From the NCBI RefSeq assembly GCF_963526985.1, contig NZ_CAURPW010000012.1, forward strand, positions 1 through 55,805: a DNA stretch of 55,805 nucleotides. The letters are read 5' to 3'. Made by a program: the position numbers and the translations under genes. Below, piece by piece: positions 33,888 to 42,246 of the stretch; within the stretch, counting starts at the first letter, position 1; each line of letters begins with the position of its first letter. The notes beneath the pieces were generated by a model. That model was not told where the DNA came from. It ran no database searches and saw only the letters and a program-made list of their open reading frames with translations. The stretch is from an uncultured Campylobacter sp. GTDB taxonomy: Bacteria; Campylobacterota; Campylobacteria; Campylobacterales; Campylobacteraceae.

Positions 33888-34399
33888 CTTAAATTTAAGC
33901 TTCACGCGAGTAAAATAAGCGAGATTTTAGCTTAGATTTTAAATTTAGCCGGGCCGAGACTGCGACGCTGAAAATACGGTACGGTTTTGCAAAATTGAGC
34001 CGACGAGAAGTAAAATTTGAGTTAAATTTAATGGGTAAAAACGGTCGCGGATAACTTTCTGCTAAAAACCCGAATTTAGTCCGCGAAACGAGTTCGGTCT
34101 TAATCGCGCGACGCAACCGATGAGACTAAGCGTGAGACGGGTCGTAGCTTAAAAAGCAAACAAAATTTAATCCGCAAAGCAAGGCGAGTCTTTGGCGCCC
34201 GGTTAAGCCAAAGAGGCTTGTCGCAAGGTCTTTGCCGACTGAGAAGTAAAACCTAAACTTGGTCCGCAAAGTCGGACAAGTCTTTTCGCATCGCATCCGC
34301 TTGCAACGAGACTACGCTACGAGGAGTATGGGATCCAACCGATGGGGTTGGTCGCAGGGCGGCTTTGCCGACCTAGAAGTAAAAACAAAGGAGTCTAAA
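33888..34399. other. Degenerate repeat region upstream of asd
   Basis: About 510 bp with no supported gene; the frame that runs into asd from 34259 is an extension, not coding. The stretch holds imperfect repeats built from GCCGAC(N)GAGAAGTAAAA (33999-34015, 34234-34252, 34367-34385), CGCAAAGNNGGNGAGTCTTT-like words and CCAACCGATG variants. It looks like an intergenic repeat family in decay. Confidence 0.6.
33999..34385. repeat. Three copies of a GCCGAC..AGAAGTAAAA word
   Basis: GCCGACGAGAAGTAAAA (33999), GCCGACTGAGAAGTAAAA (34234) and GCCGACCTAGAAGTAAAA (34367) differ only by one or two bases at the centre. Around each copy are further related words (CTTTGCCGAC, GGTCGCA, TCCGCRAA). The last copy ends 14 bp before the asd start codon. 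Confidence 0.7.
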
Positions 34400-35425
34400 A
34401 TGAGAAAATTTAACGTTGCCGTCGTGGGCGCGACGGGCGCAGTCGGAGAGGAGCTTTTCCGCGTTATGGAGGAGGTGGATTTCCCTGTAGGCGAGCTACT
34501 ACCGCTAGCAAGCGCTAAAAGCGCGGGCACCCAAATAGAGTTTAAGGGCAAAAACTACAAAGTCGTGGAGCTCACCGAGACCGTTTTTGACGAGCACGAG
34601 ATCGACATAGCGTTTTTTAGCGCGGGCGGATCGGTATCCGAAAAATACGCTAAATTCGCGGCCGCCAGCGGCGCCGTCGTGATCGACAACACCAGCCACT
34701 TTAGGATGGACGCGGACGTGCCATTGGTCGTGCCCGAATGCAACCCGCAGGATATCATGCAGTGGAAAAACCGCGGCATCATCGCCAATCCAAACTGCTC
34801 AACCATCCAAATGGTGCAAATTTTAAAACCGCTAGACGACGCGTACGGTATCAACCGCGTGGACGTGGCGACCTATCAGGCGGCCTCGGGTGCCGGCAAA
34901 GAGGGCATGGAGGAGTTAGTCTTACAGCTGCAAAAGTTTTTCGAGTTTAAGCTTGATGAGTGCGAGCCGAAAGTCTTCGCGCACCAGCTAGCCTTTAACG
35001 TCATCCCGCACATCGACGTGTTTTTGGACAACGACTACACGAAAGAGGAGATGAAAATGGTCAACGAGACCCAAAAAATCCTCCACAAAAATATGGAAGT
35101 GAGCGCGACCTGCGTGCGCGTGCCGGTGCTTCGCAGCCACTCAGAGGCTATCACGATTCATTTTGATAGAGACGTGGACGCCGCAACCGCCCGCGAAATT
35201 TTGCGCAAAGCGCCTAGCATCGTGGTCGTGGACGAGCCGGCCGCGAAAAAATACCCGATGCCAAGCATCTCAAGCGACACCAACGAAACCTACGTCGGAC
35301 GCATCAGAGCGGATAACTACCGCAAAAACATCCTTCATCTGTGGTGCAGCGCCGATCAGATCCGCGTGGGAGCGGCGACCAATGCCGTAAGAATCGCGCA
35401 AAAATGGATAGAAATGCAGGAATAA
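34400..35425 (+). CDS. asd: Aspartate-semialdehyde dehydrogenase
   Basis: The 341-residue enzyme starts at ATG 34400 (AAAGGAG upstream), giving the canonical MRKFNVAVVGATGAVGEELF NADP-binding opening; the frame's earlier ATG at 34259 adds 47 repeat-encoded residues and is rejected. The catalytic Cys133 lies in IIANPNCSTIQMV. VPVLRSHSEAITIHF is the usual C-terminal His/Arg region. It reduces aspartyl phosphate to the semialdehyde for lysine/diaminopimelate, threonine and methionine synthesis. Monocistronic with a strong terminator after it. Confidence 0.97.
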   Translation: MRKFNVAVVGATGAVGEELFRVMEEVDFPVGELLPLASAKSAGTQIEFKGKNYKVVELTETVFDEHEIDIAFFSAGGSVSEKYAKFAAASGAVVIDNTSHFRMDADVPLVVPECNPQDIMQWKNRGIIANPNCSTIQMVQILKPLDDAYGINRVDVATYQAASGAGKEGMEELVLQLQKFFEFKLDECEPKVFAHQLAFNVIPHIDVFLDNDYTKEEMKMVNETQKILHKNMEVSATCVRVPVLRSHSEAITIHFDRDVDAATAREILRKAPSIVVVDEPAAKKYPMPSISSDTNETYVGRIRADNYRKNILHLWCSADQIRVGAATNAVRIAQKWIEMQE

Positions 35426-35448
35426 TCGCCCGTATTTTATTTAAATTT

Positions 35449-35490
35449 GCCGAATTTACGCTTTAGTTTTGGCGTGAATTCGGCTAAAAT
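35449..35490 (+). terminator. Terminator of asd
   Basis: GCCGAATTTACGC (35449-35461) pairs with GCGTGAATTCGGC (35472-35484) as a 13-bp stem with one wobble pair and a 10-base loop, followed by TAAAATTT. It lies 23 bp after the asd stop. Confidence 0.75.
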
Positions 35491-35808
35491 TTGATTATCT
35501 TAAAATATAAAATCGAGTTTTTCCGATACGAATTTTCTACTAGCTTTTTAAATTTGGCGCATAAGTTTACCAGCACCTTTACAGAGCAAACCGCACCGTC
35601 AAATTTACGCAATCAAATTTAATAAACTCAAATTTGACTCGTTCGTCAAGCCGTCGCGCTCGCCAAAAAGAGCTTCATAGACCGCGCGAAACTCAAATTT
35701 AACCCCGCCCGATAACAACCCAAACCGCACGCGCCGACTCTAGTCCACGCCCTAGCTTTAAGGAAAATATTATAAAATACGCGTTTTATTTTTTAACAAA
35801 GGATATCA
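35491..35808. other. Intergenic stretch between asd and UPF0114 gene
   Basis: No gene is visible. AAATTT words are frequent. A TATAAAAT-like box at 35770-35777 is a plausible -10 for the following gene. Confidence 0.45.
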
Positions 35809-36312
35809 ATGCGTAAAATTTTTGAAAAAACTCTCCTCTTTAGCAACGCCTTCACGCTACTTCCCGTGGTGTTTGGATTGCTCGGCGCGATCGTACTTTT
35901 CGTTATCGCCAGCTACGACGTAGGCAAGGTTTTTGTCGCCGTTTATCACTACTTTTTCGGTGACTTTCACCCGGAGAACTTCCACTCAGAAGTCGTCGGC
36001 GAGATCGTGGGCGCGATCGACCTCTACCTCATGGCGCTCGTGCTTTACATCTTTAGCTTCGGCATTTACGAGCTGTTTATCTCCGAGATCGAGGAGCTCA
36101 AGCAGTCCAAACAGAGCAAAGTCCTCGAGGTGCACTCGCTCGACGAGCTCAAGGACAAACTGGGCAAAGTCATCATCATGGTGCTTATCGTTAACTTTTT
36201 CCAGCGCATCTTGCACGCAAATTTCACCACTCCGCTTGAGATGACCTACCTTGCGGCCTCGATTTTGGCGCTTTGCTTGGGGCTTTATTTCCTACACAAG
36301 GGCGAGCACTGA
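35809..36312 (+). CDS. UPF0114 (YqhA-family) inner-membrane protein
   Basis: This 167-residue protein has four membrane helices (about 15-36, 66-89, 118-138, 142-161) and the YqhA/UPF0114 pattern: MRKIFEKTLLFSNAFTLLPV start, EIVGAIDLYLMALVLYIFSFGIYELFI, and SLDELKDKLGKVIIMVLIVNFF. The family is widespread but of unknown function. It stands alone and is closed by a good terminator. Confidence 0.9.
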   Translation: MRKIFEKTLLFSNAFTLLPVVFGLLGAIVLFVIASYDVGKVFVAVYHYFFGDFHPENFHSEVVGEIVGAIDLYLMALVLYIFSFGIYELFISEIEELKQSKQSKVLEVHSLDELKDKLGKVIIMVLIVNFFQRILHANFTTPLEMTYLAASILALCLGLYFLHKGEH

Positions 36313-36320
36313 TGCCTTTT

Positions 36321-36347
36321 GCGAGCCTGAATTCGGGCTCGCTTTTT
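36321..36347 (+). terminator. Terminator of the UPF0114 gene
   Basis: GCGAGCC (36321-36327) and GGCTCGC (36336-36342) form a 7-bp GC-rich stem with an 8-base loop and a TTTTT tail (36343-36347), 8 bp after the stop. Confidence 0.9.
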
Positions 36348-36785
36348 AAATTTTACACCAAATTTTGTCACTCCGCCGTATGTGAATAACTTTTAAATTT
36401 CGCCTTTATCATTAAGTTTTATTTCAAAATTTCCTCAAATTTAAAGCTATATAAATTTAAGGTCTATTTTAGCGATAAATGCCGATCTTAAGGGCTTTAG
36501 AGATTAAATTTAAGATTACAAAATTAACCAAAATAATATAAATTATTTCACTTTTCACTCCGTGAAAAAAACGTGAAAAGTTACGTTTAATTTCAGTCTT
36601 TTTTGGGTAAATTTGACGCAGTTAAATTTGATCGGCATGACCCGCATCTTTACGGCGTGAATGATTTTGGTATAAATTGAGAGTCGTAAATAGAGAGTTA
36701 AATTTGACGCTTAAAAATAGGTATAAATTTAAAAACGGCGAAAACTCGTCGCATGCGCCGTCAAGGGGTATTTTAATCAAAAATA
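36348..36785. other. Intergenic region between convergent UPF0114 and prs genes
   Basis: About 440 bp with no recognised gene. CACTTTTCACTCCGTGAAAA and the following AAACGTGAAAAGTTACG (36549-36585) include several GTGAAAA/TTTTCAC inverted words that could form a hairpin, but no function can be assigned. Confidence 0.4.
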
Positions 36786-36801
36786 GCGGCAAAAGCGCCG
36801 C
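36786..36801 (-). terminator. Terminator of prs
   Basis: On the minus strand GCGGC (36801-36797), a 6-base loop and GCCGC (36790-36786) are followed by TATTTTTG, 6 bp after the prs stop. Confidence 0.8.
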
Positions 36802-36807
36802 CTAAAA

Positions 36808-37737
36808 TCAATCAAATAGCGAATTTACGCTTTCGTTATGATACACGCGTCTGATCACTTCGCCAAAAATCGGAGCGACGCTGAGAACTTTTATCTTCTC
36901 GTTTTCCTCGCGTAGCGGTATCGTGTCGGTTACCACTAGCTCATCTAGCGCGCTATCTGCTAGGTTTTCGTAGGCTTTGCCCGAGAGCACCGCATGCGTG
37001 CAGCACGCTATTACAGAGGTTGCACCGCGCTCTTTAAAGACTTTTGCCGCCTTTACTATCGTACCGCCCGTGTCGATCATATCATCGACTAGTATCACGT
37101 CCTTGCCCGCCACGTCGCCGATTACGTTCATTACTTCGCTTTCGTTGGCTTTTTCGCGGCGTTTATCGACGATGACGATATCGAGATTTAGGGCTTTTGC
37201 GACGCTTCTAGCGCGCGCGACGCCGCCGATATCGGGGCTAGCGATGATTGGATTTTTGAGATTTTTATTTTTGATATGGTCGTTAAAGATGATCGAACCG
37301 TAGAGGTTATCGACGGGGATATCAAAAAAACCCTGAATTTGGCCTGCATGAAGGTCGATCGTGACGACGCGATCGATGCCTGCCGTTTGCATCATATTTG
37401 CCACGAGCTTTGCCGTGATAGGCACGCGGGGAGCAGCCTTGCGGTCTTGGCGCGCATAGCCGAAATAAGGCACCACAGCCGTTATCGAGCTAGCCGAGCT
37501 GCGCTTAAGCGCGTCGGTTAGGATCAAAAGCTCCATCAAATTTACGTTTGCAGGCGCGCAAGTAGGCTGGATGATGAAAATGTCCTTGCCGCGCACGCTC
37601 TCGCCGATCTGCACGCTGATCTCGCCGTCGCTAAAGCGCTTGATCGTAGCTTCGCTAAGCGGAAGCGATAAATAATGCGAAATTTTCTTTGAAAACTCTA
37701 CGTTTGCGGTGCCCGAAAAGATTTTGTAACCTCTCAT
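36808..37737 (-). CDS. prs: Ribose-phosphate pyrophosphokinase
   Basis: The 309-residue PRPP synthase has the family signatures DLHAGQIQGFFDIPVDNLYG (about 126-145) and the PRPP loop DVILVDDMIDTGGTI (about 212-226), plus YFGYARQDRKA. It makes PRPP from ribose-5-phosphate and ATP for nucleotides, histidine and tryptophan. Length is standard for class I enzymes. It appears to be transcribed alone. Confidence 0.97.
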   Translation of the reverse strand: MRGYKIFSGTANVEFSKKISHYLSLPLSEATIKRFSDGEISVQIGESVRGKDIFIIQPTCAPANVNLMELLILTDALKRSSASSITAVVPYFGYARQDRKAAPRVPITAKLVANMMQTAGIDRVVTIDLHAGQIQGFFDIPVDNLYGSIIFNDHIKNKNLKNPIIASPDIGGVARARSVAKALNLDIVIVDKRREKANESEVMNVIGDVAGKDVILVDDMIDTGGTIVKAAKVFKERGATSVIACCTHAVLSGKAYENLADSALDELVVTDTIPLREENEKIKVLSVAPIFGEVIRRVYHNESVNSLFD

Positions 37738-38442
37738 AACGATTTGCCTTTGTGAAATTTTTGCTCAATTTTACCGAACTAAAACTTAAATTCGTAGATT
37801 TTGCGGTTAAATTTGAGATTTTTACGTAGCCCTAAAGCTTAAAGCGCGAGATTTTGCACAGGAAGTAAGCAGCCTTCTTTAGCGCTTTTAGTAGGCTTGG
37901 ATAAATTTAGTAAATTTAGGCGGCATTTCGGTCTTGCGAACGCAAATTTTAGATTTTAGGCCACAGTTTTACGCAGGCGGCAAATTTAAAAACCGCACGT
38001 AAAAGCACAGACGACAAACGCGTTTAGGCCGTAAAGCGGGCTACTTTTGGCGTTTTTTGGATACTAGCAGGGCAAGTAAATCTAAAATTTTAGTTTTAAT
38101 TTCGAGCAAAGGCGGCAACGAAGCATTTTTCGCCGCGTTCACGGCTTTTAAAAATATAAAATTAGGCGGTTTTACGGCTGCGTACATCAAATTTAACGCA
38201 AAGCTAGGTCTTGCCCGCAGTATAAGCCAAGTCGGCAAAGCTAAAGCTAGCACAGCCAACAAACAAAGCGCAAATGAGCCGAGCAAGTCTGCGCGCGACA
38301 AAGCTTTGGCAAATTCTCTCCCACGTCATGCCTTAGCCCGCAGTTCGGCAAAAACGTCCGCAAGCGCACTAAAGCAAAACTACGCAAAAACTCTGCCGTA
38401 AGTCGCAAACTAAGCGCGGTAATACAAAACCCGGGCGCAAAC
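37738..38442. other. Long intergenic region, coding status doubtful
   Basis: About 700 bp between prs and the DUF748 gene. 37738-38040 shows nothing I can name. 38041-38401 carries long open frames on both strands: 86 codons minus and 114 codons plus, neither with a recognisable domain. See the entry for the minus-strand frame. Confidence 0.4.
38041..38301 (-). CDS. Doubtful small membrane protein
   Basis: The minus-strand frame of 86 residues has one hydrophobic segment (SFALCLLAVLALALPTWLIL, about 9-28) and a basic tail (KKRQK). A plus-strand frame of 114 residues (38057-38401) covers the same DNA but is low-complexity (Ala/Ser/Lys) and less protein-like. I see no good ribosome site for either. 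Listed for completeness. Confidence 0.2.
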   Translation of the reverse strand: MSRADLLGSFALCLLAVLALALPTWLILRARPSFALNLMYAAVKPPNFIFLKAVNAAKNASLPPLLEIKTKILDLLALLVSKKRQK

Positions 38443-41400
38443 TTACTGCGTCGCTCCCATCATCACGCTTGCGTATTCTCCTTGCTTAGCGTCCGTTTTT
38501 TCAGGTTTTTTAATCTCGATCCTGTTTTGATCTAAGCCCGCTTTAATTAGCGCGTCTTTTACTACCTGGGCGCGTGAGTTAGCTAGCTTTATTAGCCTTT
38601 CTTTTTCTACTTCGATACCCTTTAGCGCTGCCTCTCGTTGCGCTTTTTCGTCGCCGTCTTTGACGCTAGGAGCTAGCATGGCTAACGCACCCGCATAGTC
38701 TTTGCCCGTTTGCGCCATAGTTTGAGCGATCTTAGCGTTTAGCTTTTCGTTTTTAAACGCCTCTTCATCGACGTCTGCGTACACGGGCGTTATGCTTAAC
38801 TTCATCTTAGGCTTTGCGCTCGTTAGCTTGATAAAGTCGCCTATCTTAGCCTGCTCGGAGACTATGAGCTCGTTACTAGCGGCCATAAAGTCGATCGTGC
38901 TTAGATCCTCGCTGCCTAGCCCCAGCGCGTTTCCTAAAAATCTAAACGGAGCCAGCGTGATATCGGCAAAAAGTTTTTTTACCGCTGCCCAGACGATGCC
39001 GCCGTATTTAAAATCAGGGTCGTTTAGATCGCCCTCTACAGGCAGGTCGATATTTATCTGATTGTTTTGATCGCTTAGTATCGAGATAGCAAGCGATAAA
39101 GGCAGATCTACCGCGTCTTTAGACTCGACCTTTTCGCCCAGAGTTAGCGTGTCTAGATTTACTATGTTGCTGCCTTTTAGCTTAGAGTCCGCAACCTCGT
39201 AGTTTAGGGTCAAATTTAGCTTGCCTTTTTCTATCTTATAGCCCAAAAACTGCCCGCTATACGGCGTCACGTCTTTTAGATCTATATCTTTAAAACCTAG
39301 TTTTATCTCGGTGCTTTTTTTGAGATCAAACGGCAGTAGCTTTAGCCCGATCTTGCTAAAGCCGCTCTTGCCGACCACTCCCTCAAACGTACCCATCGTA
39401 GGGCGTTTTTGATCCACTTCAAATAGCACGCCATCAAGCTTAGCTATCCTCGTAGCAAAAGGCATAAATAGCGACGCATCCGAAAAATCTACCTCGCCGC
39501 CCTCTACTAAAATTTGCTTCACGGCAAATCCGAAGTCGCCCTCTTTTTGGTCTTGCTTAGAGGCTTTAGCGTCGTTTGTTTTATGCTCGGTTTTTGTGTC
39601 TTTTTTGTCGGTGACGCTAGTTTTTTTAGGCTCGGCATTTGCGGTTTTTTCGGCCTTGGCGCCATCTTTATTTTTTACAAGGCGGCTTAAATTTAACTCG
39701 CGCTCCTTGTTTAAATGCGCCTTTAAAAACGGCGCGCTCAGAGTCACGCGATCTAAATTTAAGAAATTTTTCGCAAACGAAATTTTAGATAGTTTGAGGT
39801 TTTTAAAGGCGAACACCTTATCGCCCGAGCCGTCCGCAAGCTCAATGTTTGCGATGTTTGCCTTACCGCTTACGGAGGCGTCCGCGGCGTATTTTACGTT
39901 TAGCTCGGCGTTTAGCTCGCCGCTTTTTAGGCTCGCGTCCAGATAGTTTTTAGCGTAGGCGAAGTAGCGAGGCAAATTTGCGTCGTTTAGCTTTACGTCC
40001 GCTTCGATATTTAGGGGCTCAGGCGTGATTTTGCCGCTAAAAGCCAAATTTAGCTTTTGCGAGCTTTTCATGTCGATTTTGGTGCTCACGGGCGCGCCGA
40101 AATTTTCGCTGATATTTTGTAAATTTACGTTTAGCCCGTCAAATTTGTGCGCTATCTTTTGCCCCTCAAAGACATGGGTTATACCTATGTCAGCTCCCGT
40201 AACGGCAACGTTTTTAACGCTAAATTTAAATCCGCTCTTTGTATCTTGAGCGCTTTTTTGCTCGGTTTTTTTACTCTTTTTCGCGGCGGTTTTTTCTATC
40301 GTTTTTTGAGATTTGGCAGGTTTTTTCACGCTTTCGGTTTTGCTTTTGGAGCTTGATTTTTTAGCGGCTGTTTTTTCGCCGTTTAGCCCAAGCTCGCTAA
40401 TAGCGCTAAGCTCGCCGTTTTCTTTTAACTCGGTTGTAAATTTAGGCTTATTTATACTTACGCTTCCTATTCGTAGCGCCGTTTTAGCTAGGTCTAGATC
40501 CGCGTCCTTCACGCCGATTTCAGCGACCGCGGCGATCTCTTTATTTTTAGTTTTTAGCGCGATTTTTTGAGCTTTTATCTCGCCGATAGAAGCGGTGCTG
40601 GCGTTATTTTCCAGCGTAAATTTAGGCGCGTTTATGATGAGCTTTTCTAGGCTTGCCGCGCCGTTTTTGCCTGCAGGAGCGGAGACGGTGCTAAGAGTTA
40701 AATTTTTTAGGCTAGCTGCGATATTTTGCCCGTTTATTTTCGCGCCAAGTTCGCTTGCGTTTGCGTCTTTTAGCTTTATCTCGCCGACGCTTTTTTCGGT
40801 CAAATTTATACCGCTAATGCTCATAGTTTTTAGCGCCGCAGACGCGTTCGTATCGCCTTTTTCATTTATATCCGCCTTGAGCGCGACGCCGCTTAAATTT
40901 AGCTTATTTAAATTTGCCTGCACCTCGCCTTTAAAGCTCGTGTTTTTAAATTTTATCTCGCCGATATCGGCCGCGAAGCTTCTTTTTTCGCCGGCAAGGG
41001 CGCTTATCTCGATACTCGGTAGATCAAGCTCCTCTAGGCTCAAATTTTGCCCCTCTAGCTGCGCTTCAAACGACTTTAAATTTAAAGCGGCGTTTTTTAA
41101 AGCAGCCTTGATAACGCCGCCGTCCGCGATTAGTTCGTAGCTAGTTTTTGCGTTTATAAGCGCGCTGTTTATGCGCAGATCATTCGTGTCGATGAAGCTA
41201 AGCGCGACAGGGCGAACGTTAAAGTCCTTTAGGCTAAGCTCGCCGTAAACTCGAAGCGGCGCAAGGTCGATCCCACCCTGCCAGTCTAGCTTTTGCGCTA
41301 GCGTGGAGTTTGCGTCAAAGACGTGCTTGCCAGCGCTATTTTGCTCGGTATTTATACCCGAGATTTCGTAGTTTATGCCCTCAAATTTGGCGCTAAAAGG

Positions 41401-41889
41401 CTGTTTTAAACTCTCGTCCGAGTAGGCAAACGAGCCGCCGATTATCTTTGTGCTGTTTAGAGCGAAATTTATACCGCTAGTTTCGTTATTTTCGGTGCTA
41501 GTAGCGTTTGACTCGCCTAAAAACGTAGCTAAATTTAGCGTGCCGTTTTTATCTCTAGCGATATTTACGCTTGGGCTTTCAAGGCGTAAAATATCGACTT
41601 CTGCTAGCTTTTTAAAGAGCGAAAAAGGCTTAAGCTTGACGTCGATTTGCTCCGCGCTAAAAAGCGGCACGGTCGTGTTTAGCTCGGGGCGCGTAACGTT
41701 TAGCTCGAAGGTAAAGGGATTAAATTTAGCCTCCGCCACGCTAAAACTCGCGTTCATATCCTTTAACTTTGCTGGCAAGGTATTTTTAAGCGCGTAAGGA
41801 ACGCCAAAAAAGCCTGCAAGCGCGTAGATGAGTAGCAAGCCCGCAAGCGAGCCTAGGATAATAAGAGCAATTTTTTTACTTTTTTGCAT
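38443..41889 (-). CDS. DUF748 / AsmA-like giant envelope protein
   Basis: This 1148-residue protein has one N-terminal membrane anchor (about 7-29), then a long beta-rich body of the DUF748 type. LRLESPSVNIARDKNGTLNL occurs early; late markers are LGYKIEKGKLNLTLNYEVADSKLKG and FKYGGIVWAAVKKLFADITLAPFRFL. Lysine/serine-rich low-complexity linkers occur near 510-545 and 745-785. The last ~80 residues (LANSRAQVVKDALIKAGLDQNRIE) look like an OmpA-type tail. AsmA/YhdP/TamB-like proteins bridge the periplasm and help move phospholipids to the outer membrane. Monocistronic, with long gaps on both sides. Confidence 0.85.
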   Translation of the reverse strand: MQKSKKIALIILGSLAGLLLIYALAGFFGVPYALKNTLPAKLKDMNASFSVAEAKFNPFTFELNVTRPELNTTVPLFSAEQIDVKLKPFSLFKKLAEVDILRLESPSVNIARDKNGTLNLATFLGESNATSTENNETSGINFALNSTKIIGGSFAYSDESLKQPFSAKFEGINYEISGINTEQNSAGKHVFDANSTLAQKLDWQGGIDLAPLRVYGELSLKDFNVRPVALSFIDTNDLRINSALINAKTSYELIADGGVIKAALKNAALNLKSFEAQLEGQNLSLEELDLPSIEISALAGEKRSFAADIGEIKFKNTSFKGEVQANLNKLNLSGVALKADINEKGDTNASAALKTMSISGINLTEKSVGEIKLKDANASELGAKINGQNIAASLKNLTLSTVSAPAGKNGAASLEKLIINAPKFTLENNASTASIGEIKAQKIALKTKNKEIAAVAEIGVKDADLDLAKTALRIGSVSINKPKFTTELKENGELSAISELGLNGEKTAAKKSSSKSKTESVKKPAKSQKTIEKTAAKKSKKTEQKSAQDTKSGFKFSVKNVAVTGADIGITHVFEGQKIAHKFDGLNVNLQNISENFGAPVSTKIDMKSSQKLNLAFSGKITPEPLNIEADVKLNDANLPRYFAYAKNYLDASLKSGELNAELNVKYAADASVSGKANIANIELADGSGDKVFAFKNLKLSKISFAKNFLNLDRVTLSAPFLKAHLNKERELNLSRLVKNKDGAKAEKTANAEPKKTSVTDKKDTKTEHKTNDAKASKQDQKEGDFGFAVKQILVEGGEVDFSDASLFMPFATRIAKLDGVLFEVDQKRPTMGTFEGVVGKSGFSKIGLKLLPFDLKKSTEIKLGFKDIDLKDVTPYSGQFLGYKIEKGKLNLTLNYEVADSKLKGSNIVNLDTLTLGEKVESKDAVDLPLSLAISILSDQNNQINIDLPVEGDLNDPDFKYGGIVWAAVKKLFADITLAPFRFLGNALGLGSEDLSTIDFMAASNELIVSEQAKIGDFIKLTSAKPKMKLSITPVYADVDEEAFKNEKLNAKIAQTMAQTGKDYAGALAMLAPSVKDGDEKAQREAALKGIEVEKERLIKLANSRAQVVKDALIKAGLDQNRIEIKKPEKTDAKQGEYASVMMGATQ

Positions 41890-42204
41890 AAATTTGCCTT
41901 GATTTTTTTAGCGGATTTTACTAGGAATTTGATTAAATAGCGGTTATTTTGATAAATTTAAGCGCCAAATCCAAGGCTTGATTTACGATACGTAAATTAT
42001 GAAACCGGAGGTTAAATTTAGGCGCGAAATTTATAAGTTTAAAAAGTTCGCTCAAGGCGGTAAAATTTAAATAAATCGCAATTTGCCTTAAAATTTAAAT
42101 CTTGCGCGCTTCATAAGCCAAATTTGGCCTTCAGCTAGTAAGGCTTGGGCGGCAAAAGGTGCAGCATCGTGCTTAAAAGGCCGATTTTAATAGAGCAAAG
42201 GACT
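41890..42204. other. Intergenic region between DUF748 and Cache receptor genes
   Basis: About 315 bp with no gene visible. It contains the upstream region of the DUF748 gene and several AAATTTA words. Confidence 0.45.
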
Positions 42205-42236
42205 ATCTAGGCGAGATAATCGCTACTCGCCTAGAT
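42205..42236 (-). terminator. Strong stem-loop after the Cache chemoreceptor gene
   Basis: ATCTAGGCGAG (42205-42215) and CTCGCCTAGAT (42226-42236) form a perfect 11-bp stem with a 10-base loop, 10 bp after the stop. As with the hairpin at 16840-16871 there is no T-run on the minus strand. Confidence 0.6.
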
Positions 42237-42246
42237 TTCAGATAGA

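Noticed and set aside
34259..34399. N-terminal extension of asd
   Set aside because: The canonical MRKFNVAVVGATGAVG start with AAAGGAG is at 34400; the extension is encoded by the repeat region and has no family support.
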